35,671 bases of DNA, taken from an uncultured Lachnospiraceae bacterium. Lineage in GTDB: Bacteria > Bacillota > Clostridia > Lachnospirales > Lachnospiraceae. Made by a program: the position numbers and the translations under genes. The notes below the pieces were generated by a model. That model saw only the letters and a list, made by a program, of their open reading frames with translations, made no database searches and had not been told where the DNA came from. The stretch covers positions 1 to 35,671 of the forward strand of contig CATXUX010000037.1 in NCBI GenBank assembly GCA_958402795.1, read 5' to 3'. Shown here piece by piece: positions 15,643-23,115 of this stretch. Every line of letters starts with the position of its first letter. Position 1 is the first letter of the stretch.

Positions 15643-17376
15643 TTACCCGGCTGTTTTCTTCTCAATTCCGAGATACGGCAAGATGTTGTCAAATATGTCT
15701 CTCATCACGGGAGCGGCGATCGTCCCTCCGTAATAAACACCCTGCGGGTTATTGATGATCACAATCCCGATCACCTGCGGATCCTCTGCCGGCGCAAATC
15801 CGACAAAAGAGGAAATGTACCGGTTCGCGCTTCTGGGCAGCGTCTGGGACGTCGCCGTTTTTCCGCCGATGCTGTACCCCTCTATGTATGCATTTTTTCC
15901 GGACCCCTCTGATACAACACTCTCAAGCAGCATCCGCATGGTTTCCGATGTTGTCTCTGATACAATCCCGTTTTTTTCCTTATATTGGAATGTCTCAACT
16001 TCCTGTCCCTCCTGATCAGTGACCATTTTCCCCAGATGCGGCGTCACCCTTCTCCCTCCGTTTATGATGGAACTGATCGTAGTCAAAAGCTGGATCGGTG
16101 TGATCTGAAAGGACTGTCCGAATGTCATCGTCGCAAGCTCGACCGTGCCGATATCCTCTTTTTTATGCATGATCGTTCCTGCCTCTCCCGGCAGATCTAT
16201 ATTGGTCAGACTGAGCAGTCCGAATTTTTCAAAATATTCATAAAATTTATCCGCGCCAAGACGCAGTCCGATATCGATAAACACAGGGTTGCAGGAATTC
16301 TGGATTCCCTGCACAAATGTCTCCGCGCCATGTCCTCCCACTTTATGGCAGCGGATCTTCCTGTCTTCTACCATCCGGTAGCCGGGGCAAGAAAATGTAT
16401 CTTCCAGCCTGACAACGCCTTCCTCCAGACAAGCAGCCGAAGTGATGACCTTGAATGTAGAACCCGGCTCATATGTATCATTGATACAGCCATTGCGCCA
16501 CATCTGGTTCAAAAGATCCTGCTTTTCCTCGTCCGTCAGTGCAGAGGTATCTTCCTGCGTATTTAATACAAACGGATCATTCAGATTAAACTCGGGCACA
16601 TTCACCATCGACATGATTTCTCCGTTCTGCGGATTCATGAGAATCACCGATACGCTGTCCGCCTGCTTTTCTTCCATCACTTTCTCCGCCATCTGCTGAC
16701 AGTATTTCTGCAGATTATAATCCAGTGTGATCTGGAGTGTATTCCCGGGTACCGGTTCGATCCGGTCTTCCGCCACGCCTTCCAGTTCAATTCCTCTTGC
16801 ATCTGTCGTCGTCAGAATGGTTCCGTTGATTCCCTTCAGATACTCTTCATATCTGACTTCCAGGCCGATAATCCCCTGGTTATCTCCTCCGGTAAATCCC
16901 AGCACCTTCGACGCTGTCTCGTCATATGGATAATACCGTTTAAAGTCCTCATCCACCTTGACGCCCGCCAGATTCAGATTGCGAATCCGGTCTCCGGTTT
17001 CCTTCTCTACATTTGTCTTTATCTTCTCCATGGAAGAAACCTTCTCAACCTTTGCGCGTACTGTCTCTTCCTCCATCCCCAGTTCCTCTGTAAGCGCCCG
17101 GATCACCGACTCCGGATCTTCGATCTGGCTGTGAATCACAGAAATGGTGCAGACCGTTTTATTTGTGGCAAGAACCGTACCGTTACAGTCGATGATCTCT
17201 CCCCGCGCTGCCTTGATCTCCCGTTCCCGCTCATGAAGTTCCTCTGCACGTTCCTGATAATATTCTGCGTCAAATATCATCAGATAGACCAGTCTGCCCA
17301 GCAGAACGGCAACCAGAACGAATGCGGCTAAAAATACAACCAACATTTTTTTCTTATTATATGTCTTATTCTTCAT
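15643..17376 (-). CDS. Class B penicillin-binding protein, SpoVD-like
   Basis: Septal or cortex transpeptidase; 577 residues. One N-terminal membrane anchor (about 11-33), the PBP dimerisation domain (ARGEIIDCNGTVLATN), then the transpeptidase domain with YEPGSTFKV (catalytic Ser), NSCN, and GGKTATSQ where KTG is usual. No PASTA domain is present. The Ala in place of Gly in the third motif is unusual, though the rest of the site is intact. It is the second of two class B PBPs in a row, the position of spoVD relative to ftsI/pbpB in Bacillus. A terminator-like hairpin that contains its ribosome site precedes it, so its expression is probably uncoupled from the upstream PBP. The SpoVD label rests on position only. 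Confidence 0.85.
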   Translation of the reverse strand: MKNKTYNKKKMLVVFLAAFVLVAVLLGRLVYLMIFDAEYYQERAEELHEREREIKAARGEIIDCNGTVLATNKTVCTISVIHSQIEDPESVIRALTEELGMEEETVRAKVEKVSSMEKIKTNVEKETGDRIRNLNLAGVKVDEDFKRYYPYDETASKVLGFTGGDNQGIIGLEVRYEEYLKGINGTILTTTDARGIELEGVAEDRIEPVPGNTLQITLDYNLQKYCQQMAEKVMEEKQADSVSVILMNPQNGEIMSMVNVPEFNLNDPFVLNTQEDTSALTDEEKQDLLNQMWRNGCINDTYEPGSTFKVITSAACLEEGVVRLEDTFSCPGYRMVEDRKIRCHKVGGHGAETFVQGIQNSCNPVFIDIGLRLGADKFYEYFEKFGLLSLTNIDLPGEAGTIMHKKEDIGTVELATMTFGQSFQITPIQLLTTISSIINGGRRVTPHLGKMVTDQEGQEVETFQYKEKNGIVSETTSETMRMLLESVVSEGSGKNAYIEGYSIGGKTATSQTLPRSANRYISSFVGFAPAEDPQVIGIVIINNPQGVYYGGTIAAPVMRDIFDNILPYLGIEKKTAG

Positions 17377-17378
17377 AG

Positions 17379-17431
17379 AAAAAACCTTACAAAAGAGATT
17401 TATAATAAGATATTATCTCTCTTGTAAGGTT
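17379..17431 (-). promoter_or_regulatory. Terminator-like hairpin that buries the ribosome site of the SpoVD-like gene
   Basis: On the minus strand a 17-bp stem with a single G-U pair (arms 17431-17415 and 17399-17383) has a 15-base AU loop and runs straight into six T, then C, T and the ATG. The 3' arm contains TAAGG, the only plausible ribosome site for the gene. It could act as an intrinsic terminator of the upstream PBP unit, an attenuator, or a translational lock. Confidence 0.75.
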
Positions 17432-17477
17432 ATTCATAGTTCCCGGTCGCGTTGTGACATCTCACATTTCATCTGAA

Positions 17478-19583
17478 TCACTCCACCGTATCTCCGGTCG
17501 CCCAGTCATCAAAATCCGGTGTATAAGTATCGTCTACATAAGCGCCGTCTATGCCGGAATATGGATCTTCATAGTATGCATCAAAATCTGTATACGTGTA
17601 TTCATCATAAGTATCTGCCACATCTGTTGTTTCTGTACTCTCCTGCGTCTCCTCCGGTTCATACCCTTCGATCATGCTGACTCCCAGATACGGGAATGCC
17701 TGCGACATGATCTTCTGTGCAAGTTCGAGTACATATGCACTGTTATCCTGATCCGGTACATTCGGCGAATCGATTACAACATAAATTGCCACTTCCGGAT
17801 TCTCCTGCGGCGCATATCCGATATATGACAGTACATAGAAATTATTTCCACGCGGCAGTTTTTCCGCAGTTCCTGTCTTGCCGCCGATATCGTACCCCGG
17901 CACGGATGCGTTTTTTCCTGTTCCGTACTCCATAACAGCTTTCATATATTCCCGCACTTTCCGTGACGTCTCCTCTGATACTGTTTTTCGCAGAAGTGTC
18001 GGATCCTTTGTTTCTATTACATTTCCGTTCTCATCCTGTATCTGCTTTACCACGTGCGGTTCATAATAATATCCTCCGTTGATCAGCGATGAAAAGCCTG
18101 CCATCATCTGTGTCATCGTCACATTAAATCCCTGCCCGAAGGAAGCAGTCGCAAGCTCTGCCTCTCCCATCGTATCCGCCGAATACGTCAGTCCCGCCGA
18201 CTCTCCCGGCAGGTCGATCCCGGTATATTCTCCAAAACCAAACTGATGCTGGTACCGGATGAAATCCTCCTTTCCGATTGCTTCCGCCATCTGCATCAAC
18301 GCCACATTGCAGGAATTTGCGACGGCATCCGCAACGGTCTCTGTCCCATGACCACTATGCAGATGACAGGCAATATCCCAGTCTCCTACATGGAGAGATC
18401 CACTGCACACATAGGTCTCGTCTCCGGTCAGCGCGCCCGTTTCCAGTCCCGACGCCACCGTAAACGGCTTGATCGTAGAACCCGGTTCATAAGCATCGCT
18501 CACGCAAAAGTTACGCCATAATGCGTTCTGCGCCGCGCTCTTCTCCTCATCTGACAGTGCATTCCACCGTTCTTCCGTGTATTCCATCCACTTATAGCTG
18601 GAATATACGACCTCCTCCCCGCTCTGCAGCTTTTCCGAAGTCTGTTCTTCGGTACTGATATAAGACATCTGCTCCGGATTGTTCAGATCAAATACCGGAT
18701 AGGACGCCTCCGCCAGAATCTCGCCGGTATTCGGATCCATGATGATCACACCGGTATTCCGGCTTCCTGCTTCTCCTTCCCGCTCCTCTCCGGCATGTGC
18801 TTCGTTGAACTCTGCAATACACTGCTCTACAATGCTTTGCAGTGTCACATCAATCGTAGACACCACGGTATTTCCGTTTTTCGCCGCTTTCACCGTCCGT
18901 TCCACGGTAGAATCATCTGAAAAATATCCATATTCCCGCCCATCTGTGCCATTTAATATATCATTATACGCGCTTTCGATTCCGATCGCGCCCACATTTC
19001 CGGAACCGGAAAATCCAATTACATCACATGCGAGGCTGTTGTATGGATACGACCGCAGATAATTATCCTCCAGCCAGATTCCTTTTACATTCGGGTAATC
19101 CTCTTCATTCTCGTCGATTGCCTGAAATTCCTGCGCCTTTTCGTACGAAACATTTCGCGCCAGAATCGTATAACGGCTCTCGGGATCTTCTTCAATCGCC
19201 TTATCGACAGCCGCCCCGGAAATTCCAAAGCATCCTTCCAGAACCTGTTTTGTCGGTTCCTCATAATCCTCATCCGACAGCATAACATATACGTCCAGGA
19301 TCACGTTATATACCCGTTCACTGGTTGCAATTTTTGTGCCGTTCCGATCCGTGATATCGCCGCGCTTATACGGGATCACCCTGCTGTCATACTGCTGCTG
19401 GTCCAGCACGGTCTGTGTATAGACATTTCCCTTTGTTGCGTTGATGTATGTGATTCTGATAATAAGAACAAGAAAAGCCAGTATAATCAGCATAAACAGC
19501 CATACCAGCTTTGTCTTCATACGTTTCGGAAATTTTTTTGTCAAAAACTCAAATTGATTCCTTTGTTTCCTTCTGTCTGCCAT
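17478..19583 (-). CDS. Class B penicillin-binding protein, FtsI/PBP2B-like, with acidic C-tail
   Basis: Divisome transpeptidase that crosslinks septal peptidoglycan. 701 residues if started at ATG 19583 (MADRRKQRNQ), which has AGGAAAG upstream; ATG 19607 gives 709 residues but has no ribosome site and overlaps ftsL. Layout: basic N-terminus, membrane anchor (about 27-48), dimerisation domain (KRGDITDRNGTKIATS), transpeptidase with YEPGSTIKP (catalytic Ser), ANSCNVALMQ and GGKTGTAEK. After the fold ends (FPYLGVSM) comes a tail of about 55 residues, extracellular, rich in Asp, Glu, Tyr and Thr and almost free of basic residues. No PASTA domain. It lies directly after ftsL, as ftsI/pbpB does in other Firmicutes. 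Confidence 0.9.
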   Translation of the reverse strand: MADRRKQRNQFEFLTKKFPKRMKTKLVWLFMLIILAFLVLIIRITYINATKGNVYTQTVLDQQQYDSRVIPYKRGDITDRNGTKIATSERVYNVILDVYVMLSDEDYEEPTKQVLEGCFGISGAAVDKAIEEDPESRYTILARNVSYEKAQEFQAIDENEEDYPNVKGIWLEDNYLRSYPYNSLACDVIGFSGSGNVGAIGIESAYNDILNGTDGREYGYFSDDSTVERTVKAAKNGNTVVSTIDVTLQSIVEQCIAEFNEAHAGEEREGEAGSRNTGVIIMDPNTGEILAEASYPVFDLNNPEQMSYISTEEQTSEKLQSGEEVVYSSYKWMEYTEERWNALSDEEKSAAQNALWRNFCVSDAYEPGSTIKPFTVASGLETGALTGDETYVCSGSLHVGDWDIACHLHSGHGTETVADAVANSCNVALMQMAEAIGKEDFIRYQHQFGFGEYTGIDLPGESAGLTYSADTMGEAELATASFGQGFNVTMTQMMAGFSSLINGGYYYEPHVVKQIQDENGNVIETKDPTLLRKTVSEETSRKVREYMKAVMEYGTGKNASVPGYDIGGKTGTAEKLPRGNNFYVLSYIGYAPQENPEVAIYVVIDSPNVPDQDNSAYVLELAQKIMSQAFPYLGVSMIEGYEPEETQESTETTDVADTYDEYTYTDFDAYYEDPYSGIDGAYVDDTYTPDFDDWATGDTVE

Positions 19584-19593
19584 ATTCTCTTTC

Positions 19594-20139
19594 CTACTCT
19601 GATACATTTCTGGACTGTGCGAGAATGCCGTCCTCCGGAATATCGTTATACTGTGTCACGCTATTCTCCTGGGGATTGTCATATTCCACCACACTCCCCT
19701 GTGATGCATACACCATTCCCAGTTCATTCTGCGCTTTTTCCCGGATCTGTTCCAGATTCACGGAATTCTCCGCCGCCTGATAAGCTGTATCATTCTCTTC
19801 TGTCAGCTCTGCGAGATCTTCCTGCAGCGATGTGATATGTTCAGACCTGCTGACGATATCTGACTGCAGCCGCAGGAACATCACGCAGATACATACCGCG
19901 CACACGGAAGCCGCCATCAGAAATCTTGCATATCCGGGACTGATGCTTGCCGCACGTTTCCGGTTTTTGCGTACCTGACGGCTTGTTGTCAGGTCCTCCT
20001 GTGGCTTTACTTCCCGCTTTCTCTCAGGCAGTACCTCCGGCTTAGGCACCGCGTTTCCATATACATACATTTGTCTTTGACTTCTCGTCCGGTTCTCTTT
20101 TCTTGCTGATGATCTTGTACGCATTGTACGTGCCGCCAT
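19594..20139 (-). CDS. ftsL: FtsL-type septum protein
   Basis: A small bitopic divisome protein. 181 residues: an Arg-rich cytoplasmic tail of about 90 residues, one membrane segment (about 93-110, YARFLMAASVCAVCICVMF), then a coiled coil (SDIVSRSEHITSLQEDLAELTEEND) and NLEQIREKAQNELGM, the FtsL/DivIC signature. The last 30 residues are polar. Sequence identity in this family is low, so the call rests on architecture and position between rsmH and the PBP. The ATG at 20139 has GGAAAGGGG upstream. Length is greater than that of Bacillus FtsL because of the long cytoplasmic tail. Confidence 0.85.
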   Translation of the reverse strand: MAARTMRTRSSARKENRTRSQRQMYVYGNAVPKPEVLPERKREVKPQEDLTTSRQVRKNRKRAASISPGYARFLMAASVCAVCICVMFLRLQSDIVSRSEHITSLQEDLAELTEENDTAYQAAENSVNLEQIREKAQNELGMVYASQGSVVEYDNPQENSVTQYNDIPEDGILAQSRNVSE

Positions 20140-20161
20140 AGTCTACTGCCCCTTTCCGGCT

Positions 20162-20184
20162 TCACCGGGCTCCCCTCCCGGTGA
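20162..20184 (-). promoter_or_regulatory. Intercistronic hairpin before ftsL
   Basis: TCACCGGG and CCCGGTGA form a perfect 8-bp stem with the loop AGGGGAG (read on the minus strand), 22 bases upstream of the ftsL ATG and 26 bp after the rsmH stop. No U-run follows, so it is not a terminator. The purine-rich loop resembles a ribosome site; a role in mRNA processing or translation is a guess. Confidence 0.55.
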
Positions 20185-20210
20185 TTCTATTTCCTATACT
20201 CCCTTTGTCT

Positions 20211-21146
20211 TCAACACCGCTCAAATATCCGTAATTTTGCGCTTTTGGAGCGGCTGTTTTGTTCCATCTCTTCCTCCCCGGGAAGGATGGGTTTTCTTGT
20301 AATGATCTTTCCCTTCGGTACGTTTCCGCAGACGCACACCGGAAAATCTGCCGGGCAGGTACACGGATTTTCATTCTTTCGAAATGCGCTCTTCACGATC
20401 CGGTCTTCCAGTGAATGGAACGTGATGATACAGATCCTTCCTCCCGGGTTCAGCATATCGATCATATCGTCCAGCGAATCTCTGAGAACATCCAGCTCCC
20501 GGTTCAGTTCAATCCGGATTGCCTGAAATGTCCGCTTGGACGGATGTCCGGATGTTTTCCGGATCTTCGCCGGAATCGCATGACGGATCACCTCGTTCAA
20601 CTGCCCCGTAGTCTCAATCGGAGCTTTTTCCCGTTCTGTCACGATATGCTTCGCAATATTCTTTGCGAAACGGTCCTCACCGTAATCACGGATCACACGG
20701 TAGAGTTCCGATTCACTGTAGGTATTGACGATGTCCCTCGCGGTCAGCTCTCCGCGCTGATCCATCCGCATGTCAAGAGGTGCATCCACCCGATAGGAAA
20801 ACCCCCGTTCTGCTGTATCCAGTTGATAAGAAGATACACCCAGATCCAGTACGATCCCATCGACTTTATCAATCCCTGCTTCATGGAGCCTTGGTTTCAT
20901 ATCACAGTAATTGCTCCGGATTATTGTGACTCTCTCCCCGAAACCACTTAGTCGGGCGCCTGCCGCCTCGATCGCGGCTGCGTCCTGATCTATCCCGATC
21001 AATCTCCCCTGTTCGTTCAACCGCCTGCACACTTCGAAAGCATGTCCGCCTCCTCCGAGTGTGGCGTCAACGTAAGTCCCGTCCGGCTTCACTGCCAGAC
21101 CGTCTACAGTTTCTTCCAGTAGTACTGACGTGTGCTGAAATGCCAT
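20211..21146 (-). CDS. rsmH: 16S rRNA (cytosine-1402-N4)-methyltransferase
   Basis: RsmH (MraW) methylates C1402 of 16S rRNA in the decoding centre using SAM. 311 residues from ATG 21146 (MAFQHTSVLLEETV), which has AGGAGG 5 bases upstream; the frame extends to 21200 without a ribosome site. Motifs: DATLGGGGHAFEV (SAM loop), DLGVSSYQLDTAERGFSY, APLDMRMDQ, FQAIRIELNREL, ITFHSLEDRIVK. A Cys/His-containing C-terminal stretch (CTCPADFPVCVCG) is normal for the family. It lies between mraZ and ftsL. Confidence 0.97.
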   Translation of the reverse strand: MAFQHTSVLLEETVDGLAVKPDGTYVDATLGGGGHAFEVCRRLNEQGRLIGIDQDAAAIEAAGARLSGFGERVTIIRSNYCDMKPRLHEAGIDKVDGIVLDLGVSSYQLDTAERGFSYRVDAPLDMRMDQRGELTARDIVNTYSESELYRVIRDYGEDRFAKNIAKHIVTEREKAPIETTGQLNEVIRHAIPAKIRKTSGHPSKRTFQAIRIELNRELDVLRDSLDDMIDMLNPGGRICIITFHSLEDRIVKSAFRKNENPCTCPADFPVCVCGNVPKGKIITRKPILPGEEEMEQNSRSKSAKLRIFERC

Positions 21147-21221
21147 GATATCCTCCTGTATCAGTCGATTCGATACCAGATGGACTTGCTTTTGCTTCAT
21201 ACTTTCACAATTCCGGTATCA

Positions 21222-21659
21222 TCAGATACGGATCCCGATTGCCTCCATTCTCTCTGCAATCGCGTCCAGATCCTCTTCACTGACTTCACTGCGTTCCTCC
21301 CAGAGCGCCTTGTCCCAGATCTCCACACGGTCCTGAACTCCCACAAGGACAACATCCTTTTCAAGATGTGCGGCTTTCCGAAGAGACGGCGGAACTAAAA
21401 CTCTCCCCTGTTTATCAAAAGTTCCTTCCGACGCGCTTCCGAAGAAATAGCGTTTGAATATTCTGGCATCCTTATTCATCCGTGGTAAGGTTTCCAGTTC
21501 TTCGACGAATTTGTTCCATTCATACTGGGAAAATACAAACAGACAGCCTTCCATTCCGTTACAGATAACGAAACTGTCACCCAGATCCTCCCGTAGCTTG
21601 GCAGGGATGATCAAACGGCCTTTTTCATCTATGCTGTGACTGTACTCCCCTAATAACAT
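21222..21659 (-). CDS. mraZ: Transcriptional regulator MraZ
   Basis: DNA-binding protein that represses its own cluster. 145 residues with two AbrB-like DxxGR half-folds: SIDEKGRLIIPAKLRE at the N-terminus and TFDKQGRVLVPPSLRKAA in the middle. AAGGAG precedes the ATG at 21659. It is the first gene of the division cluster, and an array of seven GTGG-type repeats matching MraZ targets covers the promoter just upstream, so autoregulation is strongly suggested. Confidence 0.97.
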   Translation of the reverse strand: MLLGEYSHSIDEKGRLIIPAKLREDLGDSFVICNGMEGCLFVFSQYEWNKFVEELETLPRMNKDARIFKRYFFGSASEGTFDKQGRVLVPPSLRKAAHLEKDVVLVGVQDRVEIWDKALWEERSEVSEEDLDAIAERMEAIGIRI

Positions 21660-21686
21660 TCAAAACTCCTTCTTTTGAAATGGGTT

Positions 21687-21751
21687 CCACATCTCCCCCA
21701 CTTTCTTCCACAAACCACCACTTCTTACCACTTGAAACCATTGTAAACCAC
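21687..21751 (-). promoter_or_regulatory. MraZ operator: seven phased TGG repeats
   Basis: On the minus strand, TGG starts at 21750, 21740, 21730, 21720, 21710, 21700 and 21689: five steps of exactly 10 bp after the first and one of 11. Most copies read (A)AGTGG. MraZ is known to bind TGGG-like direct repeats at 10-bp spacing upstream of mraZ. Here the array begins inside the promoter spacer, covers the -10 and extends over the leader. Confidence 0.85.
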
Positions 21752-21768
21752 TTCGCATTCTTTTTCAA
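21740..21768 (-). promoter_or_regulatory. Promoter of mraZ and the division cluster
   Basis: On the minus strand, TTGAAA (21768-21763), a 17-bp spacer and TACAAT (21745-21740). The first MraZ repeat lies in the spacer and the second overlaps the -10, so a bound MraZ would block RNA polymerase. Confidence 0.82.
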
Positions 21769-21812
21769 CCCCTTTTTTTATTTTGAGAACAAGTTTATTT
21801 TCTGCACAAAAA

Positions 21813-21841
21813 AAGAACCGGGACTATCCCGGTTCTTTTTT
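21813..21841. terminator. Bidirectional intrinsic terminator
   Basis: AAGAACCGGGA (21813-21823) and TCCCGGTTCTT (21827-21837) form an 11-bp stem with a 3-base loop, flanked by A-runs and T-runs on both sides. It separates the small membrane protein gene from the mraZ promoter. Confidence 0.9.
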
Positions 21842-21847
21842 GTATCA

Positions 21848-22093
21848 TCACTCGCCTGAACTGTACATACTGCTCATATACTCATTGATCGAATCGTAAT
21901 TGACCGAAGCGACCTCGCGTTCCTGGTTGGAAGTGTACGAATCGTATGCGGAATACCCGATCCATGCCACAAGTGCGATCGCCACCACGGAGAGGACGCA
22001 TCTGCGCACCACAGTCATGACACGCTCTTTCTTCATATTCTTCTTGCGGTTTGCCTTTTCTTCTTTATATTTGTCTACTTTCTGCTGGCTCAT
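21848..22093 (-). CDS. Small single-pass membrane protein of unknown function
   Basis: 81 residues: a Lys/Arg-rich cytoplasmic N-terminus (about 30 residues), one membrane segment (about 32-50, RCVLSVVAIALVAWIGYSAY), and a Ser/Tyr-rich outer tail ending SSMYSSGE. AAGGAG lies 8 bases before the ATG, and a good promoter and a terminator frame the gene, so it is a real monocistronic unit. I do not recognise the family. Its location just before mraZ may be coincidental. Confidence 0.78.
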   Translation of the reverse strand: MSQQKVDKYKEEKANRKKNMKKERVMTVVRRCVLSVVAIALVAWIGYSAYDSYTSNQEREVASVNYDSINEYMSSMYSSGE

Positions 22094-22125
22094 TCTTCTG
22101 ACTCCTTCTGTAAAAAACTAAAGAG

Positions 22126-22154
22126 ATTATAACATAGTTCTGTGATAAGTACAA
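22126..22154 (-). promoter_or_regulatory. Extended -10 promoter of the small membrane protein gene
   Basis: On the minus strand, TGTTATAAT (an extended -10 with a perfect TATAAT at 22131-22126) lies 17 bp from TTGTAC (22154-22149). The -35 match is poor, which the TGn extension can offset. Confidence 0.6.
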
Positions 22155-22160
22155 TGTCCT

Positions 22161-23000
22161 TTATATCACAACAATAATTCCGCCGTCATTGGCATACATA
22201 GAACTGATCCCCGCAGTGTCCACAATAAAACTTGCCTTTACTTTCATCGTATTCAGCACCATTCTCTGGAACTCCTTTGCACGCTCCTCACAGTTGCAGT
22301 GGGAAATTGCCAGAATCCGGTTCTCCGGATCTGTACACTCCGCTTTCACATATTCTGCCATCTTCGCCAGTGCTTTCTTCATGCCCCGCGTCTGCGCCTT
22401 CTGACATATCTCCCCTTTCGGAGTGGAACCCATCACCGGTTTGATGTTCAGGACGTCCGCCATAAGTGACTTCACGCCGGTCAGCCGCCCGTTCTTGCGG
22501 AGGGTATCCAGATTCTCCAGTACAAAATAGGTGTGCTGCTGCCGGATATACGCTTCCACCGCATCGACTACTTCGCGGAAAGAAAGGCCTTCTTCCTCAC
22601 ACTCCTGGATCTTCAGCGCGATCAGCGTCTCGCCAATCGATGCAGAACAGGAATTAAACACATAAATGTCCTTCTCTCCATACTCTTCCTGATACAGGTT
22701 CTTCCCCAGCACGGCGCTGTTATAGGAACCACTCAGTTCCGCTGACAATGTGACCGCATAAACATGATCCGCTTCACAGTGGTACTTCTGCATATACTGT
22801 TCCGGAGACGGGCAGGAAGACTTCGGACATTCCGGACTCTGCGCGACCCTGCGCAGGAAATCCGCCTGGTCAAACGTCTCATCATCTGTAATATGCACAC
22901 CATCCACCTGCATCGACAGGCATGCTGTCTCAAACACTCCACTCTTCTTCATATCCGGGGTCAGCTCCCCGCAACTGTCAACAATGATCTTATAACTCAT
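22161..23000 (-). CDS. DegV-family fatty-acid-binding protein
   Basis: DegV/FakB proteins bind a fatty acid and, in organisms with FakA kinase, present it for phosphorylation and entry into phospholipid synthesis. 279 residues from ATG 23000 (MSYKIIVDSCGEL) with AAGGAG upstream; a longer frame to 23030 lacks a ribosome site. Visible: the DSCGEL start of the first domain, LSAELSGSYNSA (head-group site), SCSASIGE, LDTLRKNGRL and the C-terminal AISHCNCEERAKEF. No fakA-like gene is in the window, so function is by homology only. Monocistronic, with its own promoter. Confidence 0.9.
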   Translation of the reverse strand: MSYKIIVDSCGELTPDMKKSGVFETACLSMQVDGVHITDDETFDQADFLRRVAQSPECPKSSCPSPEQYMQKYHCEADHVYAVTLSAELSGSYNSAVLGKNLYQEEYGEKDIYVFNSCSASIGETLIALKIQECEEEGLSFREVVDAVEAYIRQQHTYFVLENLDTLRKNGRLTGVKSLMADVLNIKPVMGSTPKGEICQKAQTRGMKKALAKMAEYVKAECTDPENRILAISHCNCEERAKEFQRMVLNTMKVKASFIVDTAGISSMYANDGGIIVVI

Positions 23001-23044
23001 ACTATCTCCTTCGGAATCGCCTGCCGGCATTCCATTGTCTTTTC

Positions 23045-23065
23045 ATGTAGTTTTGAATACTACAT
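23045..23065 (-). promoter_or_regulatory. Inverted repeat in the degV leader
   Basis: ATGTAGT (23045-23051) and ACTACAT (23059-23065) form a perfect 7-bp dyad with a 7-base spacer, just downstream of the -10. It may be an operator or a 5' mRNA hairpin; the sequence does not decide. Confidence 0.45.
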
Positions 23066-23068
23066 AAG

Positions 23069-23097
23069 ACTATACCACACTTTATGTCATATGAAAA
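23069..23097 (-). promoter_or_regulatory. Promoter of the DegV gene
   Basis: On the minus strand, TGGTATAGT (extended -10; TATAGT at 23074-23069) lies 17 bp from TTTTCA (23097-23092). It is about 70 bp upstream of the start. Confidence 0.55.
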
Positions 23098-23115
23098 GAT
23101 GTTTTTTGTTTATTT

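Noticed and set aside
20162..20374. 70-codon minus-strand frame overlapping the end of rsmH
   Set aside because: Runs in another frame inside rsmH with no ribosome site; a shadow of the real gene.
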